Notes under the pieces: generated by a model
The model's input: the letters and a program-made list of their open reading frames with translations, nothing else
Databases searched by the model: none
Told to the model about the DNA's origin: nothing
Part shown: one piece after another, positions 37,515-48,935 of the stretch
How the letters are laid out: each line of letters opens with the position of its first letter
Numbering within the stretch: the stretch's first letter is position 1
Assembly: GCA_021209875.1 (NCBI GenBank)
Contig: JAGYVD010000002.1
Coordinates: 6,448,001-6,512,000 of the forward strand
Direction of reading: 5' to 3'
DNA from: Rosellinia necatrix
Lineage: Eukaryota; Ascomycota; Sordariomycetes; Xylariales; Xylariaceae
Length of the DNA: 64,000 nucleotides
Program-made: the position numbers and the translations under genes

Positions 37515-38264
37515 ATAGATGCTTAGCCCTCAGTAGGCTCATGATGCCAGATATCCCCTCTGCCTCTCTAATAATTCAGAATTTAGGGTGCATGTATGTA
37601 GTGTTGACATTCCGGATCCAGGATGCTCTAGTGTAAGCGAATGCGTCTATAAATGAATGCATCATGTATGTACCCGCGTGAACGCTTACCACAAGGACGG
37701 CTGAAAGTGAGGAGATACAAGCAGGACTCACACCATCAATAGCTCGTATTACCCTCTTCCATCATATCATGATCGATATGCTGTGATTACTATTGATGTG
37801 ATCAGACAAGCAGGCTCAACCCCCCTTCCCCCCTCCCCCCTACCCCCCTCCAAAATCGACGGTGGGGGAGGTGTAGGTGATATAGCTGCGCGCCAGTTGT
37901 TAGTTGCGACAGGGACGAGAGTCATCTGCGAGCTCGGCGCCAGTTCGGGACCGAGCTAGAGCTGGTAGCGCTTGTTCTTATACACTACTAGATGCTTGCG
38001 AATAAATTGTCTTAGGATCATTTGGGTTGCCGACGATGACGCGGCATTGTGCTGGCTATTAGAGAATCATAAGAAACACGGGGAGGTCCGAATTGAATCT
38101 ACAACACACTTACAACGGACTTGCAACACACTCTCATCACCGCCGTCTTCAACATCACTACCACGTTACGTCGTCATCTCATTCTTGGTAAATTATCCCG
38201 TCACATTAGGCACTTACAGACTAAACTTACCCCAAAGTACTTACCTAGGTACACGACATACACG
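37515..38264. other. Intergenic region with G-quadruplex-type tract
   Basis: No gene is supported. At 37820-37848 four runs of six C are separated by 2, 1 and 2 nt, so the minus strand can form a G-quadruplex. A TACCTAGGTAC motif lies about 15 bp before the DUF1772 start codon. Confidence 0.5.
37820..37848 (-). promoter_or_regulatory. Potential G-quadruplex (four G6 runs on minus strand)
   Basis: Four C6 runs occupy 37820-37825, 37828-37833, 37835-37840 and 37843-37848. On the minus strand these are G6 runs with loops of 1-2 nt, a layout known to give very stable quadruplexes. The tract lies between the GNAT stop and the DUF1772 promoter; a regulatory effect is inference only. Confidence 0.5.
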
Positions 38265-38907
38265 ATGCCATCCACTCCGACATCCCTGGCAGTGGCCGCG
38301 GGCATTTCGATAGTTGCCTCGGGATGGGCCGCAGGTAAAGTTCGCCCCTCCTCGCGCACATGACCAGCACTCCCATCACTCGCATACGCCAAAACGCCGT
38401 TGGCTGGCTGGCTGGGTCGCGCAACAAAAAAAAAAAAAAAAAGGCTGACGAAGCTGCCGTCATCGGCGGACGAAAAAATTAGGCATGGGGACGGGTCTCT
38501 CTGTGTTCGGGATCCCGACGATCCTCAACGGGGGCGCGTCGGGCGAGGTCATGGTCCGCCAATGGCGGTTCCAGTTCCACCGCGGCACGGCCATCATGCC
38601 TGGCCTCGGCGTGCTCAACGCCGTCAACTACTGGACCGTCGCGTACCGCTGCTGGTCGCGCGGCCTCGAGTGGCGCGGCTTCGCGGCGGCCGGGGTGTCG
38701 ACCTTCTTCATGGTCCCCTTCACCCTCGCCTTCATCATGGGCATCAACAACAGGCTTCTCGCCGCCGCGGCCGAGGGGCGGGAGAAGGTGACGCTGAGCG
38801 ACGACTCGGCCAGGTCGCTCATCAAGAGATGGGGGGATCTGAATGTCGTCCGCGCCGTCGTCCCGATAGTTGGGACCGGCTTGGCTCTGTGGAACTTGTC
38901 CCTATAG
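38265..38907 (+). CDS. DUF1772 (anthrone-oxygenase-like) small membrane protein
   Basis: Exons 38265-38334 and 38483-38907 give 164 residues. The 148-bp intron has a GTAAAG donor, a long A-run, a GCTGAC branch and a TTAG acceptor. Four hydrophobic segments are seen: SLAVAAGISIVASGWAAG, the region around NAVNYWTVAYRCW, GVSTFFMVPFTLAFIMGI, and VVRAVVPIVGTGLALWNL at the end. This size and pattern (FQFHRGTAIMPGLGVLNA near the middle, Asn-rich turn after TM3, conserved W-x-x-x-N-x-x-R region) match DUF1772. Some members act as anthrone oxygenases in aromatic polyketide pathways, but many are of unknown role. No polyketide synthase lies in the window, so the enzymatic role should not be assumed. 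Confidence 0.82.
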
Positions 38908-40794
38908 ATAATGCCTGGGGGGGCGCGCGCGCCCATGGTCTAGGTATATGTATGTACCTGGGAGGCTGGAGGGGTCGTTGGATGGTGTCTTGTTAGGGTC
39001 TGGGTAGGGTGCGACGGATGATGGAAGGCGGGAGGCGGAAGGCGGAAGGCGGAAGGCGGAAGACCAAAGGAGAAATAAGACGATGATCTCCCTCGGCTGC
39101 CTGAGGCTGTGTTGAACGCCTGATCTGAATGGCGTAGTTGTATGCGAAGCTGTACGTACATATGTAAGTATTCTACACCATCCAGGCCGTCTCGTCTCAT
39201 CTACGGGCCGCACGGGTTACCGATGCCACCCTATTCTCTGCCCTGTTCCCCGCCCTGTTCAAGGCATCATACATATGTAGGTGCCTGGGTAGTGTAGAGA
39301 CGAAACTTGTCGGGACGGAGACGACCTCTCCCCACACCGCCTATGTTTCTATCTCGGCTACGATATAGCTGACACCCAAGTAGGTACGAAGGTAAGCTCC
39401 CTTGACCTGGCATGCCGACGATAATTGGGTAAGTACTTACCTTAGGTAGGTAGGTAGGTAGGTGTATAGGTATTCTAGGGAGAAATCGGTTATGCTTGGG
39501 AGGGAGCCTGCTGGTGGGGACTTGAAACTGAATGAGCCTGTTTCCGTCGGGGCGCAGTTCTTCAACTAGGAAGTATCTATGTGATGGTGTAACTGCGCGG
39601 TATGCATGTCTCTATTGCACACTGTGTGTTGGTTGAACAAGTCTACGGCAGAAAGATGGGCGGGCGTATGTATCTGGTACAATACATTTACCAATGGACG
39701 GGGCAGTTTGGGTAGGTGTTTTAGAACTTATACACTGCACTCAATCACCGCAGGTAGGTAAGTACTAAGTAACAGCGTCAGTGCCTGGGAAAAGGTAGGT
39801 AGGGTTTAGTGAATTATGCACGTGTCAAACGTCTATTTGACTAACATACCATTTTGGGAACGATTATGACGTGAGTCTCCGGGCCGCCTTCCTGTTGGTA
39901 GGGTCACCTATCGAATATTCTACCTACAGACTACTTACCTAGGTAGGGCATCACTGGATATTACCAAGATTCAACCTTACATCTCCAACGTCGTCCCTCG
40001 TCGTCCATCGTCTGCCGCAGCCTAATACCACCTAATCTCGCCTACAGGCCTATTTCTGCTACACTAGCACACTACCACATTACCACACTGCTGCATACCT
40101 GTGTTCTTCACCGGGAATAAGGTCGGTAGAGATCGGTAGAGGCCAGTAGGTATCTGAGACGGGCATTCATCTCATCCACCGACAAGCAATTAAGCTCCCT
40201 GTTCCCCAAACAAATACCTGCTCAGCTCCTCCTCTATATTTATTTCTTCCGCTCGCTTCAGCATAAGCAATCCTCTGACTGCCCAGCTTCACCGTCCGGC
40301 CAAGTCCTGCCCGCCAATAGACCTGGCCAGGTACATACAGTACCTACCTCCCTGGTGCCGAGCGCATAAGCCCGTGCATTCGACTCCCCGGTCGCCCTGC
40401 TTATGATTGTCTGTTCATATCATCATCATCCCCCATCGTCTCCAAATGCGACCGGTTTTTTCGCCGTCCTCGTCCTTAACCTCTTACGCCTTGTTTTCGT
40501 CCGGCATAGCATCGTCAACGTGCACTTATGCCGCCTCGGTTTCGTGACACGGCAGAAGCTGTGCTGCCCAACCCACCACCCTATGGCCGTTGAACCCGCC
40601 CATGCGCAAAACGGCCCACGCCCAATTATCGCATCCCCATTCCCCGCGCCGTCGCGCCCCTCGGTGCCCTTCGATTCTGCTCTGAGAATGACGATTGCGC
40701 CCCGCCCCGTCCCTGTCATATAATATCGCTGGGAGTATCTCGGGGCCTCCCACTCTATACGCCGTCATCATCGCCTTCCCCCTTTCCTGTTCTC
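38908..40794. other. Long intergenic region rich in AGGTAGGTA motifs
   Basis: No gene is supported. A GGCGGAA heptamer repeats about five times at 39025-39063. TACCTTAGGTAGGTAGGT-type arrays occur at about 39425-39470, with more copies at 39752, 39790, 39920 and 40330. The small frame at 40403-40723 overlaps the likely leader of the next gene and shows no domain. Confidence 0.5.
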
Positions 40795-42931
40795 TTGAGC
40801 TGGTCCCAATGGCCGCTTCGTCCAAATTTGGTCCCAAGGACCCCTCCTCCGCCGTCCCACCCCCCCGCCGCTGGTATTCCTCGACCTGCAACACAGTCTC
40901 AATATCAATATCAACCTCGATCCCAACCTCGAGATCCTTCTCAGCCGCAGTCCCAGCCGCAACCATCGTCATCACAATCACAATCGCAACCGCAACCCCA
41001 ATCACCGCCCCAATCACCACCCCAACCGCAACCGCAATCCGAATCACAAAAGCCGCATGTAGACGGGGTGTCGTACTACGGGTATCTGTTCAGGGAGGAC
41101 AAAGCCCCCACCAAAACGTTGAGTGACCTCCTGTATGCTATCGGGCAGTATATTGTCAGTCTCCAAAGAAACCTTCGTTCTTCATCTTCTCGCTCCTGAC
41201 CCATACTAACACCTGGCCGTGTAGATTGACCATATCGGTGACATCAACGACAAGCAGCTGAGCCCACGAAAATTGGCCGCTTTCTATCATGCCGTAGGTG
41301 GCGATTATGATGCACTATTCATCAAAACGCCTGATAGAAACATATCATACATTTTGCAAATATTGGGGGTCCAACATAGCCTCCAGCCCATGCCAGACAA
41401 CGACTTTAGCCAGCCGTCGATACCAACACTGACTTTAAAGGGATTCATTAGGTGGCAGTCGCTCCAGATTCTCCTTGATCCCCAGGAACATGTGCCATTC
41501 ATGCAACATGCTGTGGCGAACTGGGATCTAAAGAATCCCCATACAGGCGAGAGCTTCCCGGTGGATTTGCCTGCCACAGCTTTTCCCGCCGAGTGCGACC
41601 CCGCCGTGGACGAATGGCATAAGAATTGCGGAGAGAAGCTTCGCAATGAAGCTGCTGCGTCTAATAAGGGCGAAGAGAAACCACCACCGCATCCCGATAT
41701 CGACCCGCACATAAATACTGTGCCTAATAATGCGGCCCCCGGTGCATCGGCCAGGCCCACGACTCACCACCGACCGGAGTCTGAATATTTTCGGAGCAGG
41801 CGACCTATGCCTTATACGCACATACCGGAAACCCAGTACCCATCGCACACCAGTCATCCTGGTCATCCTGGTCATCCTAGTCAACCTATTATACCCGAAA
41901 CCAACCACAGGGTGAGTAGCAGCAGTGGTAGTTCGTTAGAAGAGCTTTCTAAGAGCCGGAGACATTCGGGCATCAAGCCCCCACCGGTTTTTGTGCGGGA
42001 TGATTCGCGAGCATCCGCCCACCTTGACCCCAACCGGCCGTCCAATTTCCGGCGTCATAGTCACACCTACCAATCACCTTACATCGCCTCAGCTCCCAAC
42101 TCGGACTCGGAGCCCGATGTGCTGCGAGGCTCTCCACGCCGCAATGCCCCCCTACCGCCGCAGCCACCTTTAGGTGTTCGACGCATAGCTGTACCGCCTT
42201 CCATGCCGACGGGGCATTCTGGCCGATCCCGTCCTAGTGAAATGCGAGCAGAAGAATCCCGGAGGGTAAGTCGTCCGTCTAAAATGGAAAAGTTAGCCTC
42301 TTTCTGGTCTTCGTCAAGCCGGCATCGGAGCTCCTCCCGGGAACCTGGTCCCGATCCACATGCCAGTGTCCGCTATGCCAAGGAGCATCCACGTACTCGG
42401 CCGAGTCGGAGCTTGTCTGGGGAATCCTTCACCAGCGACGGTTCGTTACCGGAAATCCTCGGAAAATACTCCCCGCGCGATAGTCGCGAACGTAATCGCA
42501 CACGCGCCCGCACCGTAGAGCGCATACTCGAACAGGATCGGGATCGGGAGCGAGATCGAGATCGGGAAAGAGAAAGGAATAGAGAGTTTGAGCGAGAGCG
42601 CGAGCGCGAACGCGAACGTGAGCGTGGTCGTGAGCGTGAACGGGAAAGAGCGCGAGAGAGAGAAGAACTGGAGAAAAAGGACCGCAAAGAAAAGGCATAT
42701 TTACGCCCGTCGATCAGCAGGAGAACCAGTAGCCACGCAGACGCTGAGCGCCGGCGGCAGGATGTTTTATGGGAAGCAAGGGACCGACGCAAGGACGGCA
42801 GAGACCTGGATAGAGAATTCAAGCGAAACCTAACTTCCGATGACCTGGATAGACCAGAACGTCGGAGATACAATGATCGTGGGCTTAGTCCGCCACTGAT
42901 AGGCGTCAGTGGCAGGAAATACCTCCGTTGA
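40795..42931 (+). CDS. DUF7514 domain protein with Arg-Glu repeat tail (start unresolved)
   Basis: Two exons, ending at 41154 and resuming 41225-42931, are joined over a 70-bp intron with a GTCAGT donor, ACTAAC branch and GTAG acceptor. The conserved domain begins near YYGYLFREDKAPTKTLSDLL, crosses the intron and continues through LSPRKLAAFYHAVGGDYDAL, LKGFIRWQSLQILLDPQEHV and WHKNCGEKLR. This is the DUF7514 pattern, a Pezizomycotina family of unknown function. A Pro/Gln-rich disordered leader precedes it. The long tail is Ser/Pro/Arg-rich and ends in a dense alternating Arg-Glu/Arg-Asp tract (about 42535-42670), reminiscent of RNA-processing proteins. Exon 1 has no in-frame ATG back to the stop at 40591. 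An ATG at 40809 lies in another frame, upstream of a C7 run. The given start is only the left edge of the open frame used. Confidence 0.82.
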
Positions 42932-44253
42932 ATGGCGTTCCGGGTGATGAAACGGTTGGGGATGGCGTTTCGCATGCCGGCGAGGAGTTCACGGCGTTTT
43001 AGAACCAACGCGGTGCGTTCCATGCGAGGGATATTACCCAGGAATTCATCCCTTGGAGGTTTGGAGGGTTTTTTGTTTTGGGCATATTGGGGGCCACCTC
43101 GGCATCAAACCAACTAGGCAGGATCCTTGAATATAGAAACAGAGCTCGGAGGAGATATACGCGAGGGGCTCATACACAACCATTATAATTCATTATATCG
43201 CCATTCACGAAAATAACGAGTAGAACGAGGGACTACCTTCTTAGTCGAGGCCCAGGGAGACCGACGATGACGTTGAACTGGAGTCCGTCACATCACGAAT
43301 ATATAGCAATCTCAAGACATAGAGCCTATTAAAGCTGCTAGCCTTTTGCTGGCGGCTCCAGAAATTTCGCGTTTTCACGCTTCAACTGCTGTATGAATCA
43401 TCAGAATCATGAGAAGGGGGGTCATTTCTAGTCCTACATGAACAAGGATTAGCCTGCCCTTGCGTTAACAGACATATGCGACCAACAGACCACACCAAGT
43501 TGTTATTGGCACGAAGAAAGCGCGTATCGGGGTATATTAGCCAATGCGTTTGTTAGATGCCGGCTGTAGCCAAGAAACCCACCTGGGGCAAAGAGAACTC
43601 GATTCATTCTTTATCCCCAGCCTCTTTTGCCTTTTTGCTGTGGAGCACGCAGACGTCGTAGCGTATTCATACAAATCGGCTTAGGTAGGCTCAGTTTTGT
43701 TCTTCCCTAAGCGCTTATATTTTACGGTAGCAGCTGATCTAGGATTGTCATGTAGGGGTTTGTTGGCGAAGCCCCAATCATCATACAACATGTACTCAGC
43801 TCATGCACATTACTATAGTAATTATAGTACATGCCATTTCTTCTAGTTATATCAATCCGCCTCGGCTGATATTACTGTGTTATTTTTAGGGTTTGGCTTT
43901 TTAAAAAAAAAAACGAGCGTTGTTTCATTCTGGTCCAAGTTCAACAACTTGAAATATTCACCTCGCTTGTCGATGCGCTGCCTATGCGCTGCCTATAAGG
44001 CCCGTCATAGTGTAAGTAATACTAGTTGCCACTAGCATTGCGATATCCTGCATGAAGTTGGCACGCGCCTATGGCCCATGAGGATGCGACCGTGCCATGC
44101 GCAAATAAGTGAAGACTAACAGGTTGGCACCAACGTAAGTCAATTGGGTGGCCTGGAGGGCTGGCTATTGAACCAGGTAGGTTACCTAGATCGTGTTCAA
44201 GTCCCCCCCTACGTGCGGCTCAGATGCCTGCCCGCCGTAAATAGGCCGCGTGG
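42932..44253. other. Intergenic region
   Basis: Holds the 3' ends of the DUF7514 gene and, beyond it, of the pseudogene. An A10 run lies near 43904. No coding frame, RNA gene or long repeat is recognised. Confidence 0.5.
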
Positions 44254-45722
44254 AGGCTATGCGTCGACCCAAATGCTCACGCGACCGCAGACGTCGTAAT
44301 GGGAACCCGCATCAAACGCGAAGGAGAGCTCCCAGGATCCGGCCTCGACGAGCAGGGCGGGGAGGACGGGTGCGGGCAATACCTCGTCCCCGATCCGTGA
44401 CATTGGGAAACTCGGATACGCGCCCGTACCATGACGCGAGCCACATGCCGAGTTGGGCCTTGGCCTCGGTGGATTTCTGGATGTGTCGACCTTGGTGCCG
44501 ACAAAGATGCCCGACGGCATGTGGCGGAGAGGAGCATAGGACGACTGGTTGAAACTGGGGACTGGGGTCGTCGAGCATGTCGACAAAGCAGGCGGCGCGT
44601 TCGAGGCTCAGTTCCTTGCTGTCCCCGTGGTCTTCGTGTCCGCGCGTGGGCGAAGGCTTTAACACCATAGCGTAGTCGATCAGCTTACTGCCAGCAGGGG
44701 TGGGAGAGACATGGCGCGCAGACGTGGGCGGGAGAAAGTCATTGGCGATAGTAGCGCGAGTGACATTTTCGACGCCGACACCGGGGGTGCAGGAAACCGC
44801 CAGCTCGAGCATGCGGCCATGGACGCTTTCGTTCCAAGCCGGCTCCGCTCGCGGGACAGTGCCGTAGTCTTTGGTTGTCGCTACGATGGTCTCGAGCGCC
44901 TCGAGCTCGGATAGAAGCAAGAGAGAAGGTGTACGCGGGACGAGAGAGACTGCTTTCGCCCTGCCGAGCAGGGACTGCGCTCGCCGCACTTGTGCCTCCG
45001 AGATTGGAGCCGGGGGCATTCTTGCAAAGAGTACGTCGTCACCACCATCGTCGCCGTCAAGTCCCAGTTCCGGCGCCCAGGACGTCGCGAAGCTCCAGAG
45101 GTAGATAACCCTTCCGAAGCACGCCTTTGACTGATTTGAGAAGGCCAGCCGATCCGCCATCATCCAGCCTGCGGTCGAGCTCCACGAGGGAGATGCCCCG
45201 CCAGTATACGGGTATGTCCAGCTTCACCAGATCGTTGGCCTGCTGAATCGGACTCTGCGGGCGCGCACGGCTGGAGTCTGTCGCTGCCGATCGCAGGCTT
45301 GAGCCATCGGCGTTGGATGGTTCGTAACCAGTAGCCTGTGGAAATCTGTGAGAGAACAACGATCGGGATTGCGAGGCCGTATTAGTGGCAACGACGTGGG
45401 TGTTCGGAGGGGGTTTCATCAGTTGCATCTTCGTCTTCGCCTTCGTCTTCGTCTACTGCTGCTGGTGCTGCTGCTGGTGCTTTTGCTGCTACCTTTCCCC
45501 TTAGGCTTCGTCGACACGGGGGCGTTCTCGCGGCTCGGCCTTGGTGAGTGGTGGGGTCAAAGGTCTGTCGCTGTTGGTTTTGTCGCGTTCGGAGTGGTCT
45601 TCTTCGCTGGAGACGAGCACGCGGCGGCGGCGGCGGCGACGAGGGCGAAAGGGGTAACTCGATAGATGAGGGGAACTTGAGCAGACGTCGGTTAGCCACG
45701 CAAGAACCACGGTCGGGTCCAT
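44254..45722 (-). pseudogene. PD-(D/E)XK nuclease-like family pseudogene
   Basis: The minus strand encodes pieces of one protein family spread over different frames. In order from the right: an N-terminal start typical of the family (MDPTVVLAWLTDVC, 45722 leftward), a basic/Pro-rich linker broken by stops near 45501, SPIQQANDLVKLDIPVYWRG and KGYLPLELRD in one frame, then EPAWNESVHGRMLELAVS and VTRATIANDFLPP in a second frame. Next comes SYAPLRHMPSGIFVGTKVD in a third frame, KAQLGMWLASWYGRVSEFP back in the second frame, then a short end in the third frame and a TAG at 44254. At least four frame changes are needed, and the usual C-terminal helix region is missing. In this fungal family the G-I-F-V-G-T-K-V segment corresponds to the E-T-K nuclease core strand; here the family Glu appears as Gly. 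There is no A+T drift, so decay is by indels, not RIP. Confidence 0.75.
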
Positions 45723-48164
45723 ATGGTAATTGGTGGTAAGCCGTCTGGATGATAGATGAGATATTCGTGATGACTTTCAAATTTTCAAGTGTCTAGCGGA
45801 AGAATAAGAGACCGTCTGGGAACAGACCTTTACTTCTAATTACTTTGGAAACAAGTCTCTGCAATTTAGATTGAGCGCGCCGACAGACGTTAAGGAAGAC
45901 CTAAACGTATCAGTCTCAGAAGTAAATAAGGGGGGAGAATATGTTGGATACCCGTTTTCTAACGCAAAACAATCCTCTGCTAATTCCAGCTATAAATTAC
46001 TACACTTTTTTATCTACGACAGGCAGAATTCAGTCGCCTTTAAGCATCCGATTTGGCTCGACTATCTAACATCATTCTTGTCATCACGGTTATGGCTATT
46101 GTGTTTATGAGTCTCCTATAGCAAAATAAACGAATGCTCTGATAAGATTTAACTGATTATATTCAACTAGTAATTCAGCTTTCTATTTTGTTCATGTTAT
46201 CTTTGTTTGCGCTAGATATGGCCGTCTTCCCCTATGAAGGTAGAGATCTAAAACGTTCAGGGTGGTGGCTGTTTCTTGTTCATTTGAGCTATTGTCTCCA
46301 GAATCTGCAATAAAACTTCTAATACGATAAGCAGTTAGTACAACCGCGCTTATTTCGGCCTCAGCTATCGCTATGGCATGGAATCTGGACAACATATCCG
46401 CTAAGATCGAGGCGCGGAAAGTGTTGAGGGCGTTTATATAACGTCACAAAAGAATAAGACGGCAGAATTAGTAATGTGTTTGAGGAGGAGGTTACCGGGC
46501 AAAGTTGAGAGGAATGTGGTGGTCTCTGACAAATATGGTGCTGTAATGCACCCCTCATTACTTTATAACACAGAGTTCCTGAAAAATTAAGCTTGATCGT
46601 AGCGTAAACACTCGTGATATTTCGAGCCGCCCTTAGATAGCAATTCCATCAGTGTTCAGGGCTGAATGAATGATGGGAAATGTGGTTAGAGTCATTTCTG
46701 GTACCCAGAGATAAATGACTAAAATGTAGCAGAGCGATGAAGGTTGAACGGTGCAACTGCAAATCGACTAAATACTACAAGGCCTGAAGCGTTTCTGTAT
46801 AATCAAGTCACCATGCGCTATCTAGGGGCCTATGAGGGCATCTCGTCTTTTGCCCTTGCATGTCAATCACTTTACGGCCTATGAATGAGAAATATCTGGT
46901 CTTGCCTCACAGCCTTGAAATTATGAGTAGCACGTAATATGCCACAAATCATTGCCTCCGGTGTGGAACGTATCACGGTATTACTTGATGTTGATATTGG
47001 AACTGGTGAAGTGACACCAAAGAATAATTTTATATTATCACGCAAACTCGTCTCAAATGTGAATAAACAAACAACCGAAGTATAGAGCCGAGCGCCTGGA
47101 TATATACTTCGTCAAGCCAGTCACAAGACCCAGCACAAACATCACAGTTCGAGGGCAACAAACAAGACTATACTTTGTATTGCAACACCTGTAGCTACAA
47201 GATGCCTAGGGTATAGTATTTGATTGAAATGTGGTACCAATCTGGTGCAGAACACGCATTTAACTGCGATGACGAGCTGGGTATTATAGTCTTAGGACAC
47301 ACAGGTTTTACAGCATCGCTCTTTCCATATAAGTTACTGGTAACATGGCCGCAGTGATTCACCGTGAGACCTTCGGTTTTGGATACAAATTGGGAACTAG
47401 TTTGTAACTTATACCCTATTGACTACTTCTCTCTATATATCTACGCCTAGGACGACGAATGAAATTTCATACTAATCGAAGCTTAACAATCAAACATAGT
47501 CAATCAAGGGGTTTATTCGTAACCAATGACTGTTTTATCTCTTCGTTGATACATTCACCACTGATCAGCGGTCACACCAACAAAACCACATGATGAAGGG
47601 AGCGAATATGTACTACATATTTTACATGGGCAACATAGTCATACATCATTCACCTGGAAAAGGAGATGCTGGGGGGTACAATCCGTAGCCCAAATATGTG
47701 CAAACCTTTGACTATATGAGTCCATCGTATTTCGCTCCTTATTATCTTTTTCTCAATATAGCTCGGAATACCCTTCAGTTGTCTGCTCGACTGTGAAATC
47801 TTCGAAGCCGCTTTCCAAGCTCAAGCCCTCATAACCTATTATAGAACCTCCTATCAACTACACAATAAGTTAGCTGAGGCCCACAGGCATTCTCCAGAGA
47901 ATCCTTTCACAGATCATACATGCTACGGCTACCCGCGCTCTCGACAGAGTAACAAGGCAAATATCACTATTCTCTACATTCTCGCTAACTACTTCGTTAA
48001 CAGAACGCCTAGATATTCTTCTCATATAGGACCCCTCCATCCCCTGATCGCCTGGGATCCCCCCCCCCCTTATATATATATAACCTATCATTTACCCCCA
48101 CTCCTCCCCCCTTCGAGCGAACAATACTTCACGCCCGCGGGATACGACAGCGTGCATACACAAG
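45723..48164. other. Gene-poor region, mildly A+T-rich
   Basis: About 2.4 kb with no convincing gene. Small frames (for example 45871-46110) have no domain or splice context. Composition is somewhat more A+T than the flanking genes but far from RIP levels. A C10 run followed by a TA repeat (48061-48083) precedes the next gene and may include its TATA element. Confidence 0.5.
48071..48083 (+). promoter_or_regulatory. TA-rich core promoter candidate
   Basis: An alternating TA run ending TATAA lies about 85 bp before the ATG at 48165, the usual spacing for a fungal TATA region with a short leader. Confidence 0.35.
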
Positions 48165-48533
48165 ATGTGCCAGGGGACGGCGGTGTACTTCATCCAGTGC
48201 GGGCACTCGTCCGTGGAGTGGCAGGGGTGCGAGCACCGCGGGACGGACTCGTGCCGGCCGACGCGGGCGCGGGAGGCGTACCGGGACGCGGCGTGCGGCC
48301 ACGCGTGGTGCCTGTGCCGCGGCGACCTCTGGAACTGCTGCGGCTGCCGGGGCGTCAGCAAGTGGGGCGAGTGCCTGGACTGCGCGCATGTGAGGTGTCG
48401 GCGCTGCCCCCCGACGCTGTACGTCGGCCGGCGGGCGTCGCTGGCCTTCGAGGACCCCCGCGAGGCGTACTGGAGGCAGCGCTACGACGAGCAGGAGCGG
48501 GCGAGCGTGGTGGAGAGCGCTTCGTCGTGTTAG
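48165..48533 (+). CDS. Cys-rich small hypothetical protein (zinc-binding-like)
   Basis: Single-exon frame of 122 residues with a good start context (CAAGATG). Fifteen cysteines, fourteen of them in residues 2-81, appear in CGH, CEH, CLC, CCGC and CLDC...CRRC groups together with histidines. This spacing suggests several bound zinc ions rather than disulphides, because no signal peptide is present. The final 40 residues are charged and probably disordered or helical. GC-rich third positions match the neighbouring genes and favour real coding. Similar short Cys/His-rich proteins are common in ascomycete genomes and lack assigned roles. No known domain is named with confidence. Confidence 0.62.
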   Translation: MCQGTAVYFIQCGHSSVEWQGCEHRGTDSCRPTRAREAYRDAACGHAWCLCRGDLWNCCGCRGVSKWGECLDCAHVRCRRCPPTLYVGRRASLAFEDPREAYWRQRYDEQERASVVESASSC

Positions 48534-48935
48534 TCGACGGGGGTTGAGGTTACATATATACCTACCTAGGTAGTCTTGGATAAAAACAGTGCCTAGCCCC
48601 TCCCCTTTTCTTCTCGATTTTGCATGTATTGTGTCTCCCGTCGTTGCCCCACCAAAGACCAAAGGGTTCTAGAACGGCCTAGCCGCCAAGCTCTTCAGCC
48701 GTCAATGGGGAAGGTAGCTGTCTGTCTCGTTATGGTTTAGGTAGGCAGGCAACCTAAACCCTCATTGCAGCTAGTCAGCTAGTTAGTTAAGTGTTCGTTC
48801 AAAGACAGCATTTTTACATTGATAGTTAGTTACCTAATGTCACCTTCCCTGCCCTGAACTCAAACACAACCCCAGTTTACCGCTACCGCCGGGCTTGCTT
48901 GCTTCCTTACGGCGGCGACAGGATCGCTAGCCGCT
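48534..48935. other. Intergenic region
   Basis: Contains a CCTACCTAGGTAG motif at about 48557 and a palindromic-like TTTAGGTAGGCAGGCAACCTAAA at about 48736. No gene or RNA is recognised. Confidence 0.45.

Noticed and set aside
38265..38907. Part of an aromatic polyketide cluster
   Set aside because: The DUF1772 protein resembles anthrone oxygenases, but no polyketide synthase or other tailoring enzymes lie nearby; the dehydrogenase at 63275 is too distant to link.
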